A stretch of DNA of 64,000 nt, taken from Actinomycetaceae bacterium (GTDB lineage: Bacteria > Actinomycetota > Actinomycetes > Actinomycetales > Actinomycetaceae). The stretch lies in assembly GCA_030530685.1 (NCBI GenBank), contig JAUMUM010000006.1, forward strand, positions 1 through 64,000. The letters are read 5' to 3'. The notes beneath the pieces were generated by a model, which was not told the origin of the DNA, ran no database searches, and saw only the letters and a program-made list of their open reading frames with translations. Made by a program: the position numbers and the translations under genes. This document shows positions 9,987 through 18,368 of the stretch, one piece after another; position 1 is the stretch's first letter; the number at the start of each line of letters is the position of its first letter.

Positions 9987-11507
9987 CTATCGCTCGAGCT
10001 TTTCCAGGAGCGTCTTGCGGTTCTTGCCGGCCTTCTCGGCTTCGATGACCCGCGCCTTCTCCTCGTCATCGACATTGGCGACGTAGGCGATGACCTCGTC
10101 GACCTTGGCCGAAGCGGGATCGAATGCACCATCCTCACCCGAAACCTTCGCGGCCTCGGCCTCTGCAGCCTCGCCACCGGCCCGTGCGGCCGATTGCGCG
10201 ACGCCGAACTGCGGCACCTTCTCCCCCTCGGGGGCCTCGCCGATGACGGACACGACGTCGACACTCTGGCCCTCGGTATCGACGACAGTGGCCAGGCGCA
10301 GGTAGGACAGGACCGCCTTGCCGCGCGCGAGCTCGGAAGCGAACGCGCCGAGCTGATTGGACTGCGCCGCGGCCTGGATGAACTGGTTGGGATCCATGCC
10401 GTAGGCCTGGGCCTGCTCGACCATGAAGTTGAAGAGCTCGTTCTGCTCGACCTGTACATCGAAGCCCTCGGCCAGCACATCGAGCAGGAGTTGGTCACGC
10501 ATGAGCCGCTGAGTCTCCTCGCGAGCCTCGACGGCGTGCGGGTCGTCCGGCTCCTTGCCCTCCTGCTCGAGGTGGCGGGCCACTTCCTCTTCGACCGCGT
10601 TCGTCGGCAGGTCGAACTCGACGGACTCGCGCAGCTGGGAAACGACCTTGTCGCGGGCCGCGTACACCTGGTTCGTGGCCTTGTCCTTGGCGACCTGCTC
10701 GCGGAGGTCCTCGCGCAGCTCGGCGACCGTGTCGAACTCGGAGGCAAGCTGGGCAAAGTCGTCGTCGGCCTCGGGAAGCTCCGACTCCTTGACGTTTTGG
10801 ACCGTGACGGTGACGTCGGCCTCCTCACCTTCGTGCTCACCGCCGGCGAGCTTGGTCGTGAAGGTCGCGGTGTCGCCGGCCTTGAGCCCGGTCAGGGCCT
10901 CGTCGAGCCCCTCGACCATCGTGCCCGAGCCAATGCGGTAGGACACGCCGGTGACCGAGTCGACCTCCTCGTCGCCAATCGTGGCAACCATGTCGATGGA
11001 GACGTAGTCGTCCTGGGCGGCCGCGCGGTCGACGTCCTTGAGGCTGCCGAAGCGCTCGCGCAGGGAGTCGAGGCGGGCGTCGACGTCCTCCTCGGTGACC
11101 TCAACCGGATCGACCGTGATCGTCACGCCGGAGGGGTCGGGGATGATGATCTCCGGGCGCACGTCGACGGTGACCTCGAATACGAGGTCGGAGGTGTCGC
11201 CCTTCTCGACGGGGGCCTGCGTGACGTCAACCTGCGGGCGCGACATGGGATGCAGGTCATTGGATGCAACAGCCTGGCCGTAGTACCCGTCCAGCGACTT
11301 GTTGACGGCCTCCTCAACGATGACGCCACGGCCGAAGCGCGCCTCGAGAACGCGGGCCGGGACATGTCCGCGACGGAACCCGGGGATGTTGACCTGCTTG
11401 CTTATTTCCTTGGCGGCCGTGTCGATCGCGGGTTTGAATTCCTCGAACGGAACCTCGATGGTCACCTTGACCTTGGTAGGCTCGAGATTTTCGACGGAGC
11501 TCTTCAC
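9987..11507 (-). CDS. tig: Trigger factor, ribosome-associated chaperone and peptidyl-prolyl isomerase
   Basis: 506 residues. It binds the ribosome exit tunnel and shields nascent chains. The N-terminal ribosome-docking domain carries the signature GFRRGHVPARV near residues 44-54. A FKBP-type isomerase domain occupies about 150-245 and the long helical chaperone domain follows. The C-terminal ~80 residues are a Glu/Ala-rich extension (GGEAAEAEAAKVSGEDGAF) beyond the usual ~430 residues; such acidic tails are common in actinobacterial trigger factors. Start MKSSVENLEPTKVKV is the canonical beginning. It sits upstream of clpP1 on the same strand, the usual tig-clp neighbourhood. Confidence 0.97.
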   Translation of the reverse strand: MKSSVENLEPTKVKVTIEVPFEEFKPAIDTAAKEISKQVNIPGFRRGHVPARVLEARFGRGVIVEEAVNKSLDGYYGQAVASNDLHPMSRPQVDVTQAPVEKGDTSDLVFEVTVDVRPEIIIPDPSGVTITVDPVEVTEEDVDARLDSLRERFGSLKDVDRAAAQDDYVSIDMVATIGDEEVDSVTGVSYRIGSGTMVEGLDEALTGLKAGDTATFTTKLAGGEHEGEEADVTVTVQNVKESELPEADDDFAQLASEFDTVAELREDLREQVAKDKATNQVYAARDKVVSQLRESVEFDLPTNAVEEEVARHLEQEGKEPDDPHAVEAREETQRLMRDQLLLDVLAEGFDVQVEQNELFNFMVEQAQAYGMDPNQFIQAAAQSNQLGAFASELARGKAVLSYLRLATVVDTEGQSVDVVSVIGEAPEGEKVPQFGVAQSAARAGGEAAEAEAAKVSGEDGAFDPASAKVDEVIAYVANVDDEEKARVIEAEKAGKNRKTLLEKLER

Positions 11508-11834
11508 TAGGGTCTCTCCAGTTAGCTATTGGGGGCGGTGGCCGCCCGTTTCGGTTGAGGAGCCGGAACTGACCGGCATCCACTGGTTGCCAGGCGCGCG
11601 GCGAATGCGCGCATACCGCTCAATACTACGACACCGCCGGCGTTCGCCGCGATTCCCCGGACGATCTCACGTCGGCTTTTGCAACGCGGTTGCCCGGGCC
11701 CGGCACGACCCTTCGCCCACCGTCACCCGCCGCCGTCCGCCACCGTTGCCAACCGGTCACCACCGCACCCGCCCCGCGCCCACCACAATGCCGCAAATTG
11801 GCAAGGGTGCGGCGCTCTATGTACCATTGACGGC
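11508..11834. other. Intergenic region tig - tRNA-Ser
   Basis: 327 bases between divergent tig and tRNA-Ser. It must contain both promoters. The stretch is rich in CACC/CCGCC runs and no protein-coding signal or ribosome-binding site was found. A TATGTACCATTGACGG patch just before the tRNA is the least G+C-rich part and may be its promoter. Confidence 0.4.
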
Positions 11835-11920
11835 GGTAGCGTGTCCGAGCGGCCGAAGGTGCAGCACTCGAAATGCTGTGTGGTGAATAGCCACCGCGGG
11901 TTCAAATCCCGCCGCTACCG
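11835..11920 (+). tRNA. tRNA-Ser(CGA)
   Basis: Acceptor GGTAGCG pairs with CGCTACC; the discriminator is G. Anticodon stem CAGCA/TGCTG frames loop CTCGAAA, giving anticodon CGA. There is a long serine-type variable arm (TGGTGAATAGCCACC) and T arm GCGGG-TTCAAAT-CCCGC. The CCA end is not encoded. A strong terminator follows ten bases later. Confidence 0.96.
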
Positions 11921-11929
11921 CTCTCATCG

Positions 11930-11963
11930 GGGTGCGAAGGCTCACGGGTCTTCGCACCCTTTT
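11930..11963 (+). terminator. Rho-independent terminator of tRNA-Ser
   Basis: Perfect 10-bp stem (GGGTGCGAAG with CTTCGCACCC), 10-base loop, then TTTT. One of the clearest intrinsic terminators in the window. Confidence 0.92.
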
Positions 11964-12106
11964 CTCGTCGGTCACCTCTACCCGTGGCGTATCGCGCGAC
12001 CTCAGCCACCCGCTCGAAGAACTCGGCGGCCTTTGGTGAGACCTATCCCGAGCCTGAGGTGTAACCCGCCGCGACATCATGTTCGAGTTCTTGTAGCCTG
12101 AGGGCA

Positions 12107-12118
12107 TTACGTACGTAA
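12107..12118. promoter_or_regulatory. 12-bp perfect palindrome upstream of the TM2 gene
   Basis: TTACGTACGTAA is self-complementary and lies about 19 bases before the likely start of the TM2 gene, overlapping the expected promoter. It could be an operator, but 12-bp palindromes also arise by chance and no cognate regulator is adjacent. Confidence 0.4.
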
Positions 12119-12136
12119 CGTAGATTGGTAGGCACA

Positions 12137-12520
12137 TTGACTAATACCCCCCTGAATTATTTTGACGGTTCACAGAGTGGGCCGTTTTCTCAGAGTTCCT
12201 ACGCTGCCGCGCCGCAGCCCGGCGCCAATAACCAGCTACCCACCTATCCCGCCAGTTCGGGCGCGTATCCTCCGCCACCGAATCCGTACGCAGCGTACGG
12301 TGCGATCAGCCCCAAGAGCCGCGTGGCCGCCCTCCTTCTGTGCATTTTCCTCGGCCAGTTCGGAGGCCACCGTTTTTACGTCGGAAAGATTGGAACCGGA
12401 ATCGTCTGGCTGCTGACATTTGGATTCCTCGGCTTCGCTGTCATTTTTGACATCATTATGATCTGTGTGGGGTCCTTCTCCGACAGTGACGGCCTCAAGG
12501 TTCTGCGCTGGGGAGACTGA
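12137..12520 (+). CDS. TM2 domain membrane protein
   Basis: 127 residues if started at the TTG at 12137 (GGTAGG just upstream); a TTG four codons earlier is possible. The first ~60 residues are Pro/Tyr/Ala/Ser-rich and disordered-looking. The rest is a TM2 domain: PKSRVAALLLCIFLGQFGGHRFYVGK, then a second hydrophobic helix GIVWLLTFGFLGFAVIFDIIMI. The conserved G-x-H-R-F-Y-x-G-K turn lies between the helices. TM2 proteins are small two-helix membrane proteins of unclear function. Monocistronic, with its own terminator 20 bases downstream. Confidence 0.85.
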   Translation: MTNTPLNYFDGSQSGPFSQSSYAAAPQPGANNQLPTYPASSGAYPPPPNPYAAYGAISPKSRVAALLLCIFLGQFGGHRFYVGKIGTGIVWLLTFGFLGFAVIFDIIMICVGSFSDSDGLKVLRWGD

Positions 12521-12539
12521 AGGAGCGTCAAACGTAAAG

Positions 12540-12574
12540 GTGCCGGGAGCGAGGTCGCTCGTCCCGGCACTTTT
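12540..12574 (+). terminator. Rho-independent terminator of the TM2 gene
   Basis: 9-bp stem (GTGCCGGGA with TCCCGGCAC) continuing into an inner 5-bp stem (GCGAG with CGCTC), followed by TTTT. The preceding AAA gives symmetry, so it could also act on minus-strand transcripts. Confidence 0.9.
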
Positions 12575-12764
12575 GCGTGCACTTGCAACAGCCTCCGGCA
12601 TCGACTGCGTCGGCCGGCAAGCGAGGCCTGTCCCCGGTCCGGGCGCCGCCACGCGAACCGTTTGAGGAGCGCCACACGAACGGCTGCACGGACAGCTAGC
12701 CATCTACGGCGCGACGGTCGCGGCCGACGAGTCGGACGATGTGGCAGACCTGAAAGCTAGCCGC

Positions 12765-14087
12765 CTACGTGGCCACGGCGGGCAGAGTGATCGACACCTG
12801 GGTTCCCACGCCCAGGCGCGAGTCCAACGAATAGCTGCCACCGTGCCGCGACACTATGGTCGCCACGAGCGTCAGTCCCAGCCCGTACCCCGGGCGGCCG
12901 CGAGCGTTGCCCGCGCGGCCGAGTTCTTCCCAGACGGTCTGAACATCGTCGGCGGGAATGCCGATGCCGGTGTCGGCGACGACGAGTGTGACGCTGCCCC
13001 GCTCCTCGCTCCCGCGGATCTCGATGCGCGCGGAGGGCTCTGTGTACTTGGCCGCGTTGGAGACGAGGTTGTAGACGGCCGAGTAGAGGAGGTCGGCGTC
13101 GCCCGCCACGTGGGGAAGCGGCCAGGGGGCCTCCGGGAAGGCGAGCACGAAGGATCGCGACTCGCCCGCGGATTCGAGCTGCTGGGACACCGCCTCGACG
13201 GCGTCCCTCGCGGTTTCCTCCAGGTCCACCTCCTCGTAGTGGATCTCGGCGGTCTCCAGATCGGAGAGCTTGCGAAGATCCGTCAGCAGGCGGCTCATTC
13301 GGCTCGACTGGGCGTCGATGATGCCGCGACTCGCGGCCGCGTCACCCTCCTCGAAGATGGCGGCCCGAATGGCCGTGAGAGGGTTCTTCAGTTCGTGGTC
13401 GAGCCTGCGCAGGAACTGCCGGTGCGCGAGCGACTGCGCGGCGTCGGATTCGCGCCATCCCCGGGCGTAGTGGGCCGACGCGCGGCGGCGCAGGACCCAG
13501 CCGCCGACGAGGACGAGGCAGACGGCCCCACCCGCCAGGGCGGCCAGCGCGGGCAATTCGATGGCGAAGAGCAGTTGGCGGCGCTCGCCCGTCGTCCACC
13601 ATGCCACCGCCGCGACGCAACCGGCTATCAGTGGCAGGAGGCAGAAGAAAAGCGTACGCACCGTTGGGCGCTTGACCGGGCCTCGCCTCCGCCCGCCGCC
13701 CGCGCGTTTTCGCCCGACGGCCTGCCCGCGATCGACCTGCGAGCCGACCAGCGCCGACTTCTGCGCCTGTCGGGCAGTCTCCGGGGATCCGGACGAGGCC
13801 ATGGGCGCAGCATGCCAGAGCGGGGCCGCCGCGACGGAAGCCGTGGGCGCGGCTGCCGAACCCGTTGGCATGGCGGAACCCGTTGGCACAGCTGCGGAGT
13901 CTAGGGGCGCGCCGGCGGGATTCGGGAACTCATTAGCAGAACCGAACTGCGAACCCGCAGAACTCGGCGGCGGGCCGGCCTCCGCCGGCCGCATGCTTTC
14001 CCGGAGGTTTCCCTCCCGAGTGCCGGAGGCCGGCCAGTTGGCTGCTGTCTCCTGGTTGGCGGCCGGCTCACGGTCGTGCCGCCTCAC
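12765..14087 (-). CDS. Two-component sensor histidine kinase
   Basis: 440 residues from a GTG at 14087 that overlaps the response-regulator stop as GTGA; this coupling sets the start. Residues 1-~140 are low complexity (Ala/Pro/Ser/Gly, repeated PTGSA-like units) and Arg-rich towards the end. Two hydrophobic helices follow (LFFCLLPLIAGCVAAVAWW near 145-165 and a second near 172-200) with almost nothing between them, so there is no extracellular sensor domain. The DHp helix has His231 in DHELKNP. The ATP-binding part has N in YNLVSNAAKY, DTGIGIP and GLGLTLV. It probably senses a membrane or intracellular cue and phosphorylates the adjacent regulator. Confidence 0.92.
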   Translation of the reverse strand: MRRHDREPAANQETAANWPASGTREGNLRESMRPAEAGPPPSSAGSQFGSANEFPNPAGAPLDSAAVPTGSAMPTGSAAAPTASVAAAPLWHAAPMASSGSPETARQAQKSALVGSQVDRGQAVGRKRAGGGRRRGPVKRPTVRTLFFCLLPLIAGCVAAVAWWTTGERRQLLFAIELPALAALAGGAVCLVLVGGWVLRRRASAHYARGWRESDAAQSLAHRQFLRRLDHELKNPLTAIRAAIFEEGDAAASRGIIDAQSSRMSRLLTDLRKLSDLETAEIHYEEVDLEETARDAVEAVSQQLESAGESRSFVLAFPEAPWPLPHVAGDADLLYSAVYNLVSNAAKYTEPSARIEIRGSEERGSVTLVVADTGIGIPADDVQTVWEELGRAGNARGRPGYGLGLTLVATIVSRHGGSYSLDSRLGVGTQVSITLPAVAT

Positions 14088-14815
14088 GCCCGCACCTTCC
14101 CGATGAACCGGTACCCGATGGAGGGAACGGTTTCGATGTACGCAGGGGACGTCGGGTCGTCGCCGAGGACACGGCGGATCTCGCGGATGCGGTGGTCGAC
14201 GGCCCGGGTCGATGTGACGAAATCGATGCCCCACAGGGCCGCGAGCAGGCGCTCGCGCGTGTGGAGCTCCCCCGGATGGGTCATGAGATAGTCGAGGAGC
14301 ATTGATGCTTTGGGCGTGAGCGTCAGTTCCCGCCCGCCGAGGAAGGTGCGGCGCGAGACGCGGTCGACACTCAGGTCGCCACACACGAGCCGATCAGCTG
14401 CTGACAGGGGCTTTGCCGCTCCCGCCGCCGTGCGGCGCAGGACGGCCCGTATGCGCGAGACGAGTTCCTGCGGGTCGAAGGGCTTGGACAGGTAGTCGTC
14501 CGCTCCCTCGTCGAGGGCGGCCGAGCGTTCGTAGGACTGGTTGACCTGGGTGAGGAGGATGATGGGCGTCCAGCCGTCCTTAGCGCGGATTTGCCGCACG
14601 AGTTCGCGCCCGTCCATGCGTGGCATGAGCACGTCAGAGACGACGATGTCGGGCAGGGCCTCGTCGTGGAGCCGCAGGCCGTCGACGCCGTCGCGGGCCG
14701 TGAGCACGGAGAAACCAGAACGCTCCAGGTAGCGGGCGAGGGCGTCGGTGATGGCCTCCTCGTCGTCGACGAGCAGAACCTTCTGCTTGGGGACCTCGGG
14801 ATGGTGTGGACGCAT
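14084..14815 (-). CDS. Two-component response regulator, OmpR/PhoB family
   Basis: 243 residues from an ATG at 14815 preceded by GAGGAAAG. The receiver domain has acidic Asp17/Asp18, phospho-acceptor Asp61 in VVSDVLMPRMDG and Lys in YLSKPFD. The C-terminal winged helix ends in the typical GYRFIGKVRA. It overlaps its sensor kinase by four bases and is the first gene of the pair. A TTATAC sequence lies about 17 bases before the start and could be the -10 box, giving a very short leader. Targets are unknown; the DUF3060 lipoprotein gene upstream on the same strand is a natural candidate. Confidence 0.94.
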   Translation of the reverse strand: MRPHHPEVPKQKVLLVDDEEAITDALARYLERSGFSVLTARDGVDGLRLHDEALPDIVVSDVLMPRMDGRELVRQIRAKDGWTPIILLTQVNQSYERSAALDEGADDYLSKPFDPQELVSRIRAVLRRTAAGAAKPLSAADRLVCGDLSVDRVSRRTFLGGRELTLTPKASMLLDYLMTHPGELHTRERLLAALWGIDFVTSTRAVDHRIREIRRVLGDDPTSPAYIETVPSIGYRFIGKVRA

Positions 14816-14957
14816 GGCTTTCCTCGTATAACAGAGCTGTGGGGCGCCGCCAATGACACCCCACAGCTTACCGGTTGCCCAGACTTCACTTGTTCGTCGA
14901 TGGCCGTTCGTCGATCCCGTGTGCCTGTGCTCGGCCGTCAAGGGACGCGATCGGATG

Positions 14958-15551
14958 TCACTGAGCCTGACGAATCGTGTTGTCCGCTCCGCCATCCATC
15001 TTCAGCGTGGGCGCAGAACCTTCGTGCCAGACGACCTCGGAATCCGTACCGAGGAAGGTGACGGTTCCCACCGTCTTGGCGTAAACCTTGACGTTCGAAG
15101 CAGAGACGACAAGGTCCTGCACGTCGTCGGCCACGACGACGCTGCCGGAGCCCTGGACGTGAAGCTCCCTGACGTCTTCGTCGACCCGCACCTTCGAATC
15201 TGCGTTCTGCACAGCAAGCGCGCCGGTCGGGTCGGGCTTGACGGCGCTCGTGGTCTGCCCGACGGCATCCTGCCAGTCAGGGTCTTGGATGTCGTTCCAG
15301 TCGTCCGAGTCGTCATCGTCGTCCGTGGCCGGTTGCTGCTGGGTTTCCGACGGAGATGCGGAATCGGCCTGCGAAGCCGAGTCTGACGCGGAGGGCGAGT
15401 CCGTCGGCTTGGAGTCCTGCTGCGTCACTTCCACGGGGGCGGCTGTCTTATCGTCGTCATCCCGGTCTTTTTCGACGCTGACAGAGCAGGCCGAGGCGCA
15501 CAGGGCGATTCCGGCCGCCAGAGCGATGACGCGAATTTTCGATGAGAGCAT
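14958..15551 (-). CDS. DUF3060-type lipoprotein
   Basis: 197 residues. The N-terminus is a lipoprotein signal peptide: MLSSKIRVIALAAGIALCASAC with the Cys at 22 as lipidation site. Residues ~30-100 are an acidic Ser/Asp/Gln linker. The C-terminal ~80 residues are short beta-repeat units (DVRELHVQGSGSVVVADD, then VQDLVVSASNVKVYA, then VTFLGTDSEVVWHEG) typical of DUF3060, a small beta-solenoid-like domain of unknown function in actinobacterial surface proteins. It is encoded upstream of, and codirectional with, the two-component system (142-base gap). That suggests a co-regulated envelope function. Domain name is from memory of the family pattern. Confidence 0.82.
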   Translation of the reverse strand: MLSSKIRVIALAAGIALCASACSVSVEKDRDDDDKTAAPVEVTQQDSKPTDSPSASDSASQADSASPSETQQQPATDDDDDSDDWNDIQDPDWQDAVGQTTSAVKPDPTGALAVQNADSKVRVDEDVRELHVQGSGSVVVADDVQDLVVSASNVKVYAKTVGTVTFLGTDSEVVWHEGSAPTLKMDGGADNTIRQAQ

Positions 15552-16077
15552 TGTTTATTCCTTTCGAGGATGAGGGGCAAGGGGCGTCCCTCATGAAGTG
15601 ACGGTGGCAGCGGTGGCCTTGGACCCCGCAACCGACGGATCTTATAGTGACGATCCGATTGGCTGTCGGTCAAATGCACCTCCTGGCCATATGTGCAGTC
15701 TATTAGGCGGATGCAGCAGGGTTGTCGCACCGTTGTATCAGGTTAGCGACATGCGTTGGCGCCGCCATCGCGGGCATTGGAAGCCCTTTCGGCACGCCGC
15801 ATCGGCCCTGCCCTCGGCCGCGAGGGAGGCAGAGGTCCGGCCCCTCGAAGAGCGCGTGGCGAAGCACACAGCAGACGATCGAGAACCACACCGGCCGTCA
15901 CAAAGCACAGGTCCTATCATGAAGAACCTCCACCGGCCATGCCGTCATGGACCGCGGCAGGCCCGTACCAAAGCGAGGGGCGACACTCCACCCACCGTGG
16001 GCACCGTCATTGTCAAGAAGGTCGTCGCGACGTGAGAGAGCCTGCCGATCGGTCCGCCAGGCCCGTACCATGAAAAA
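15552..16077. other. Long intergenic region, divergent promoters
   Basis: 526 bases between the divergent DUF3060 lipoprotein and TPR genes. No open frame here has a ribosome-binding site plus sensible composition. A patch at about 15645-15740 is clearly less G+C-rich (CTTATAGTGACGATCC, then GTTGTATCAGG) and probably carries promoters. A GTCGC ... GCGAC inverted pair at 15724-15750 might be an operator. Otherwise nothing recognised. Confidence 0.45.
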
Positions 16078-18168
16078 ATGAGCGACACCGCCGCCCACGA
16101 GCCGCAAAGTACCGCGAATGGAGATTCGCCCTCCCCCACTGACGTGGACGATTTCGAGGCGCGCATCGACCTCGCTGAAGAACTCGTCGATCAGGGGAGC
16201 CTCGTCGAAGCGATCGAGATCTACGAAGACCTACTGGACGAGGCCGCATCCGCCAGCGGAGCGGACGGCGGCGACGCGGTGGCCGTACGCCGTCGCCTTG
16301 GCGAAACGTGCACGCTCTTCGGCGACTACGCCCGGGCCATCGAGTTGCACGAGGAAAACCTGCGGACCGTTCTGGCCACCGCCGGATCGGACGATCCCCT
16401 TGTCTCGACGTACCGCTCCGTCCTCGGCTTCGCCTTCGATTCGGCCGGCGACTACGCCCGGGCCGCGCAACTCCACGAAGACGCCCTCGAAAGCCGACTG
16501 CACGTCCTCGGCCCGGACGATCCGCAGACCCTGCGGTCTCGCAACAACCTCGCCTCGTCGCTGAACTCGGCCGGCGATCACGATCGCGCCATCGAACTCC
16601 ACGAAAGGAATCTGGCCGACTACGAACGCGTCCTCGGCCCGGACCATCCGGACACGCTCGTCAGCCGCAACAATCTCGCCTCTGCGCTCGATTCGGCGGG
16701 AGACCACACGCGCGCACTCGCCCTTAACGAGCGGAATCTGGCCGACTTGGAACGCGTGCTCGGCCCGGACAACCCCGACACCCTGACAGCGCGCAATAAC
16801 CTCGCAATATCCCATCTTTCCGCCGGCGACTACGATCGGGCGCTCGAGCTGTTCGAGCAGCTGCTCGAGGGCCAGAACCGCCTTGTCGGGCAGGCCCACC
16901 CTTCCACTTTCGATTCCCGCAGCAACCTTGCGGCGACTCTAGAAGCCGCGGGGGACTACGCGCGTGCGGCCGACGTGCTCGCCGAGCTGCTGGCTGACCA
17001 GCAGGAGGCGTACAGCCCCGACCACCCGGACAACTTCACCGTGCGCTCGCGCCTGGCAGAAGCCTACTTCGATCTGGGCGAGCACGCCCAGGCAATCGAG
17101 ACGCTCGAATGGGACCTGGACGAATGGGAGCGAGTCACAGGGGCCGACAGCCAGGAGAGCCTGCAGGAGCGCAACCGCCTTGCCCTCGTTCACATGGAGA
17201 TAGGTGAACTGGCCCGGGCGATTGAGTTGCTCGAACTCAACCTCGCGCATCTTCGCCAGACGGTGGGCGAGGACCATCCAGACACATTCGTCACCCGCCA
17301 CAATCTGGCCCGAGTACTCGCGCGGCTAGGCGAGTACGGCGCCGCGATATCGCTGCTCGAAGAGCTCGCGAGCGCCGACATCGACGAGAATGAGGCCGAC
17401 GAGGCGCTCGCCGTGCTCGACACCCTGGCCGCCGTGCATCAATCGCGTTCAGACATGGAATCTGCGGTCGAGGCCTACCGGAAAGCCCTGGATGGGCGCG
17501 TGCGGGTTCTCGGCGCCGAGAACCCCGAAACGCTCACATCTTCCCAGAATCTTGCGATCGCCTACTTCGAGGCGGGGCGCATCACGCATGCCGTAGAACT
17601 CTTCGAGGAAACGCACGGGGGGCTGCAGGCCGTCCTCGGCGAGGATCATCCCGAGACGAGGGTCGCCCGAAGCAACCTGGCACGGGCCTACGGTGCGGCC
17701 GGCGACCACCAGCGCGCCATCGAGCTCGGCGAAGCGGCACTGGCGACCGAACTTCGCATCCAAGACCAAGACAGCCCCGGCGTGCTCGCGCTGCGCAAGA
17801 CTTTGGCCGTCGCCTGCGCCCGCGGCGGCCAGGCCGAGCGCGCCGCCGAGCTGCACGAGGAGAATCTGGACGCCGAGTGCCGCATTCTCGGTCCGCATTC
17901 GCGGGAGGCGACCGTCACCCGCCTGATGCTCGCCGAACTGACGGCGCAAGCCGGGCGGCCCGAGGAGGCTTCGCAGCTCGTGCGCCAGGCCCGGCGGGAC
18001 GCTTCGGACACGGCGGATGCAGACGATGAGCTGTTGGAAATGGTCGAGCAGATCGACGCCCGGGTGCGGGCGGCGCGCGGAGGAGATAACGAGGACGAGG
18101 CCGGCGCCGCAAACGGCGGAGCAGGAACCGGCGCGGGCGGCGACGAGGGAATCGAAGGCGGCTCCTGA
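16078..18168 (+). CDS. Tandem TPR protein of kinesin-light-chain type (TPR-only)
   Basis: 696 residues made almost wholly of ~42-residue helical repeats, about 14 of them, each with the pattern LGPDHPDTL-x-RNNLA-x-x-L-x-x-AGD-x-x-RAIEL-x-E. This is the KLC/TPR_10-TPR_12 class seen in actinobacterial STAND ATPases and signalling scaffolds. Residues 1-25 are disordered and the last ~45 are Gly/Ala/Glu-rich. There is no signal peptide, membrane segment or catalytic domain, so it should be a cytoplasmic protein-binding scaffold. The ATG follows an AAAAA run and a weak GAGAGAG about 45 bases upstream; the immediate leader lacks a good Shine-Dalgarno. It is followed 200 bases later by a second TPR gene of the same kind. 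Partner unknown. Confidence 0.85.
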   Translation: MSDTAAHEPQSTANGDSPSPTDVDDFEARIDLAEELVDQGSLVEAIEIYEDLLDEAASASGADGGDAVAVRRRLGETCTLFGDYARAIELHEENLRTVLATAGSDDPLVSTYRSVLGFAFDSAGDYARAAQLHEDALESRLHVLGPDDPQTLRSRNNLASSLNSAGDHDRAIELHERNLADYERVLGPDHPDTLVSRNNLASALDSAGDHTRALALNERNLADLERVLGPDNPDTLTARNNLAISHLSAGDYDRALELFEQLLEGQNRLVGQAHPSTFDSRSNLAATLEAAGDYARAADVLAELLADQQEAYSPDHPDNFTVRSRLAEAYFDLGEHAQAIETLEWDLDEWERVTGADSQESLQERNRLALVHMEIGELARAIELLELNLAHLRQTVGEDHPDTFVTRHNLARVLARLGEYGAAISLLEELASADIDENEADEALAVLDTLAAVHQSRSDMESAVEAYRKALDGRVRVLGAENPETLTSSQNLAIAYFEAGRITHAVELFEETHGGLQAVLGEDHPETRVARSNLARAYGAAGDHQRAIELGEAALATELRIQDQDSPGVLALRKTLAVACARGGQAERAAELHEENLDAECRILGPHSREATVTRLMLAELTAQAGRPEEASQLVRQARRDASDTADADDELLEMVEQIDARVRAARGGDNEDEAGAANGGAGTGAGGDEGIEGGS

Positions 18169-18202
18169 TAGCTCGCGCCGTTCCCAGCAATTCGGCTTGT
18201 CG

Positions 18203-18287
18203 GCGGTCACGCGGGGGCGGGCCGGCCGCGAGCTCCTCGACAAGATGGCTGCAGTCCGTGCGGCGGTCACGTGGGGGGCGGCCGGCC
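18203..18287. repeat. Two near-identical 25-bp direct repeats, 60 bp apart
   Basis: Copies at 18203-18227 and 18263-18287 both begin GCGGTCAC and end GCCGGCC and differ at only a few positions between. They lie in the gap between the two TPR genes, just ahead of the truncated STAND-like gene, so they may mark a past rearrangement. Confidence 0.55.
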
Positions 18288-18368
18288 TCTTACCCGCAAA
18301 CCGCGTGGGTATCGCTCCCTCTGGCACACAGGCCACAGACTTGGATAGGTTACTGAGCGGCTGCTTTC

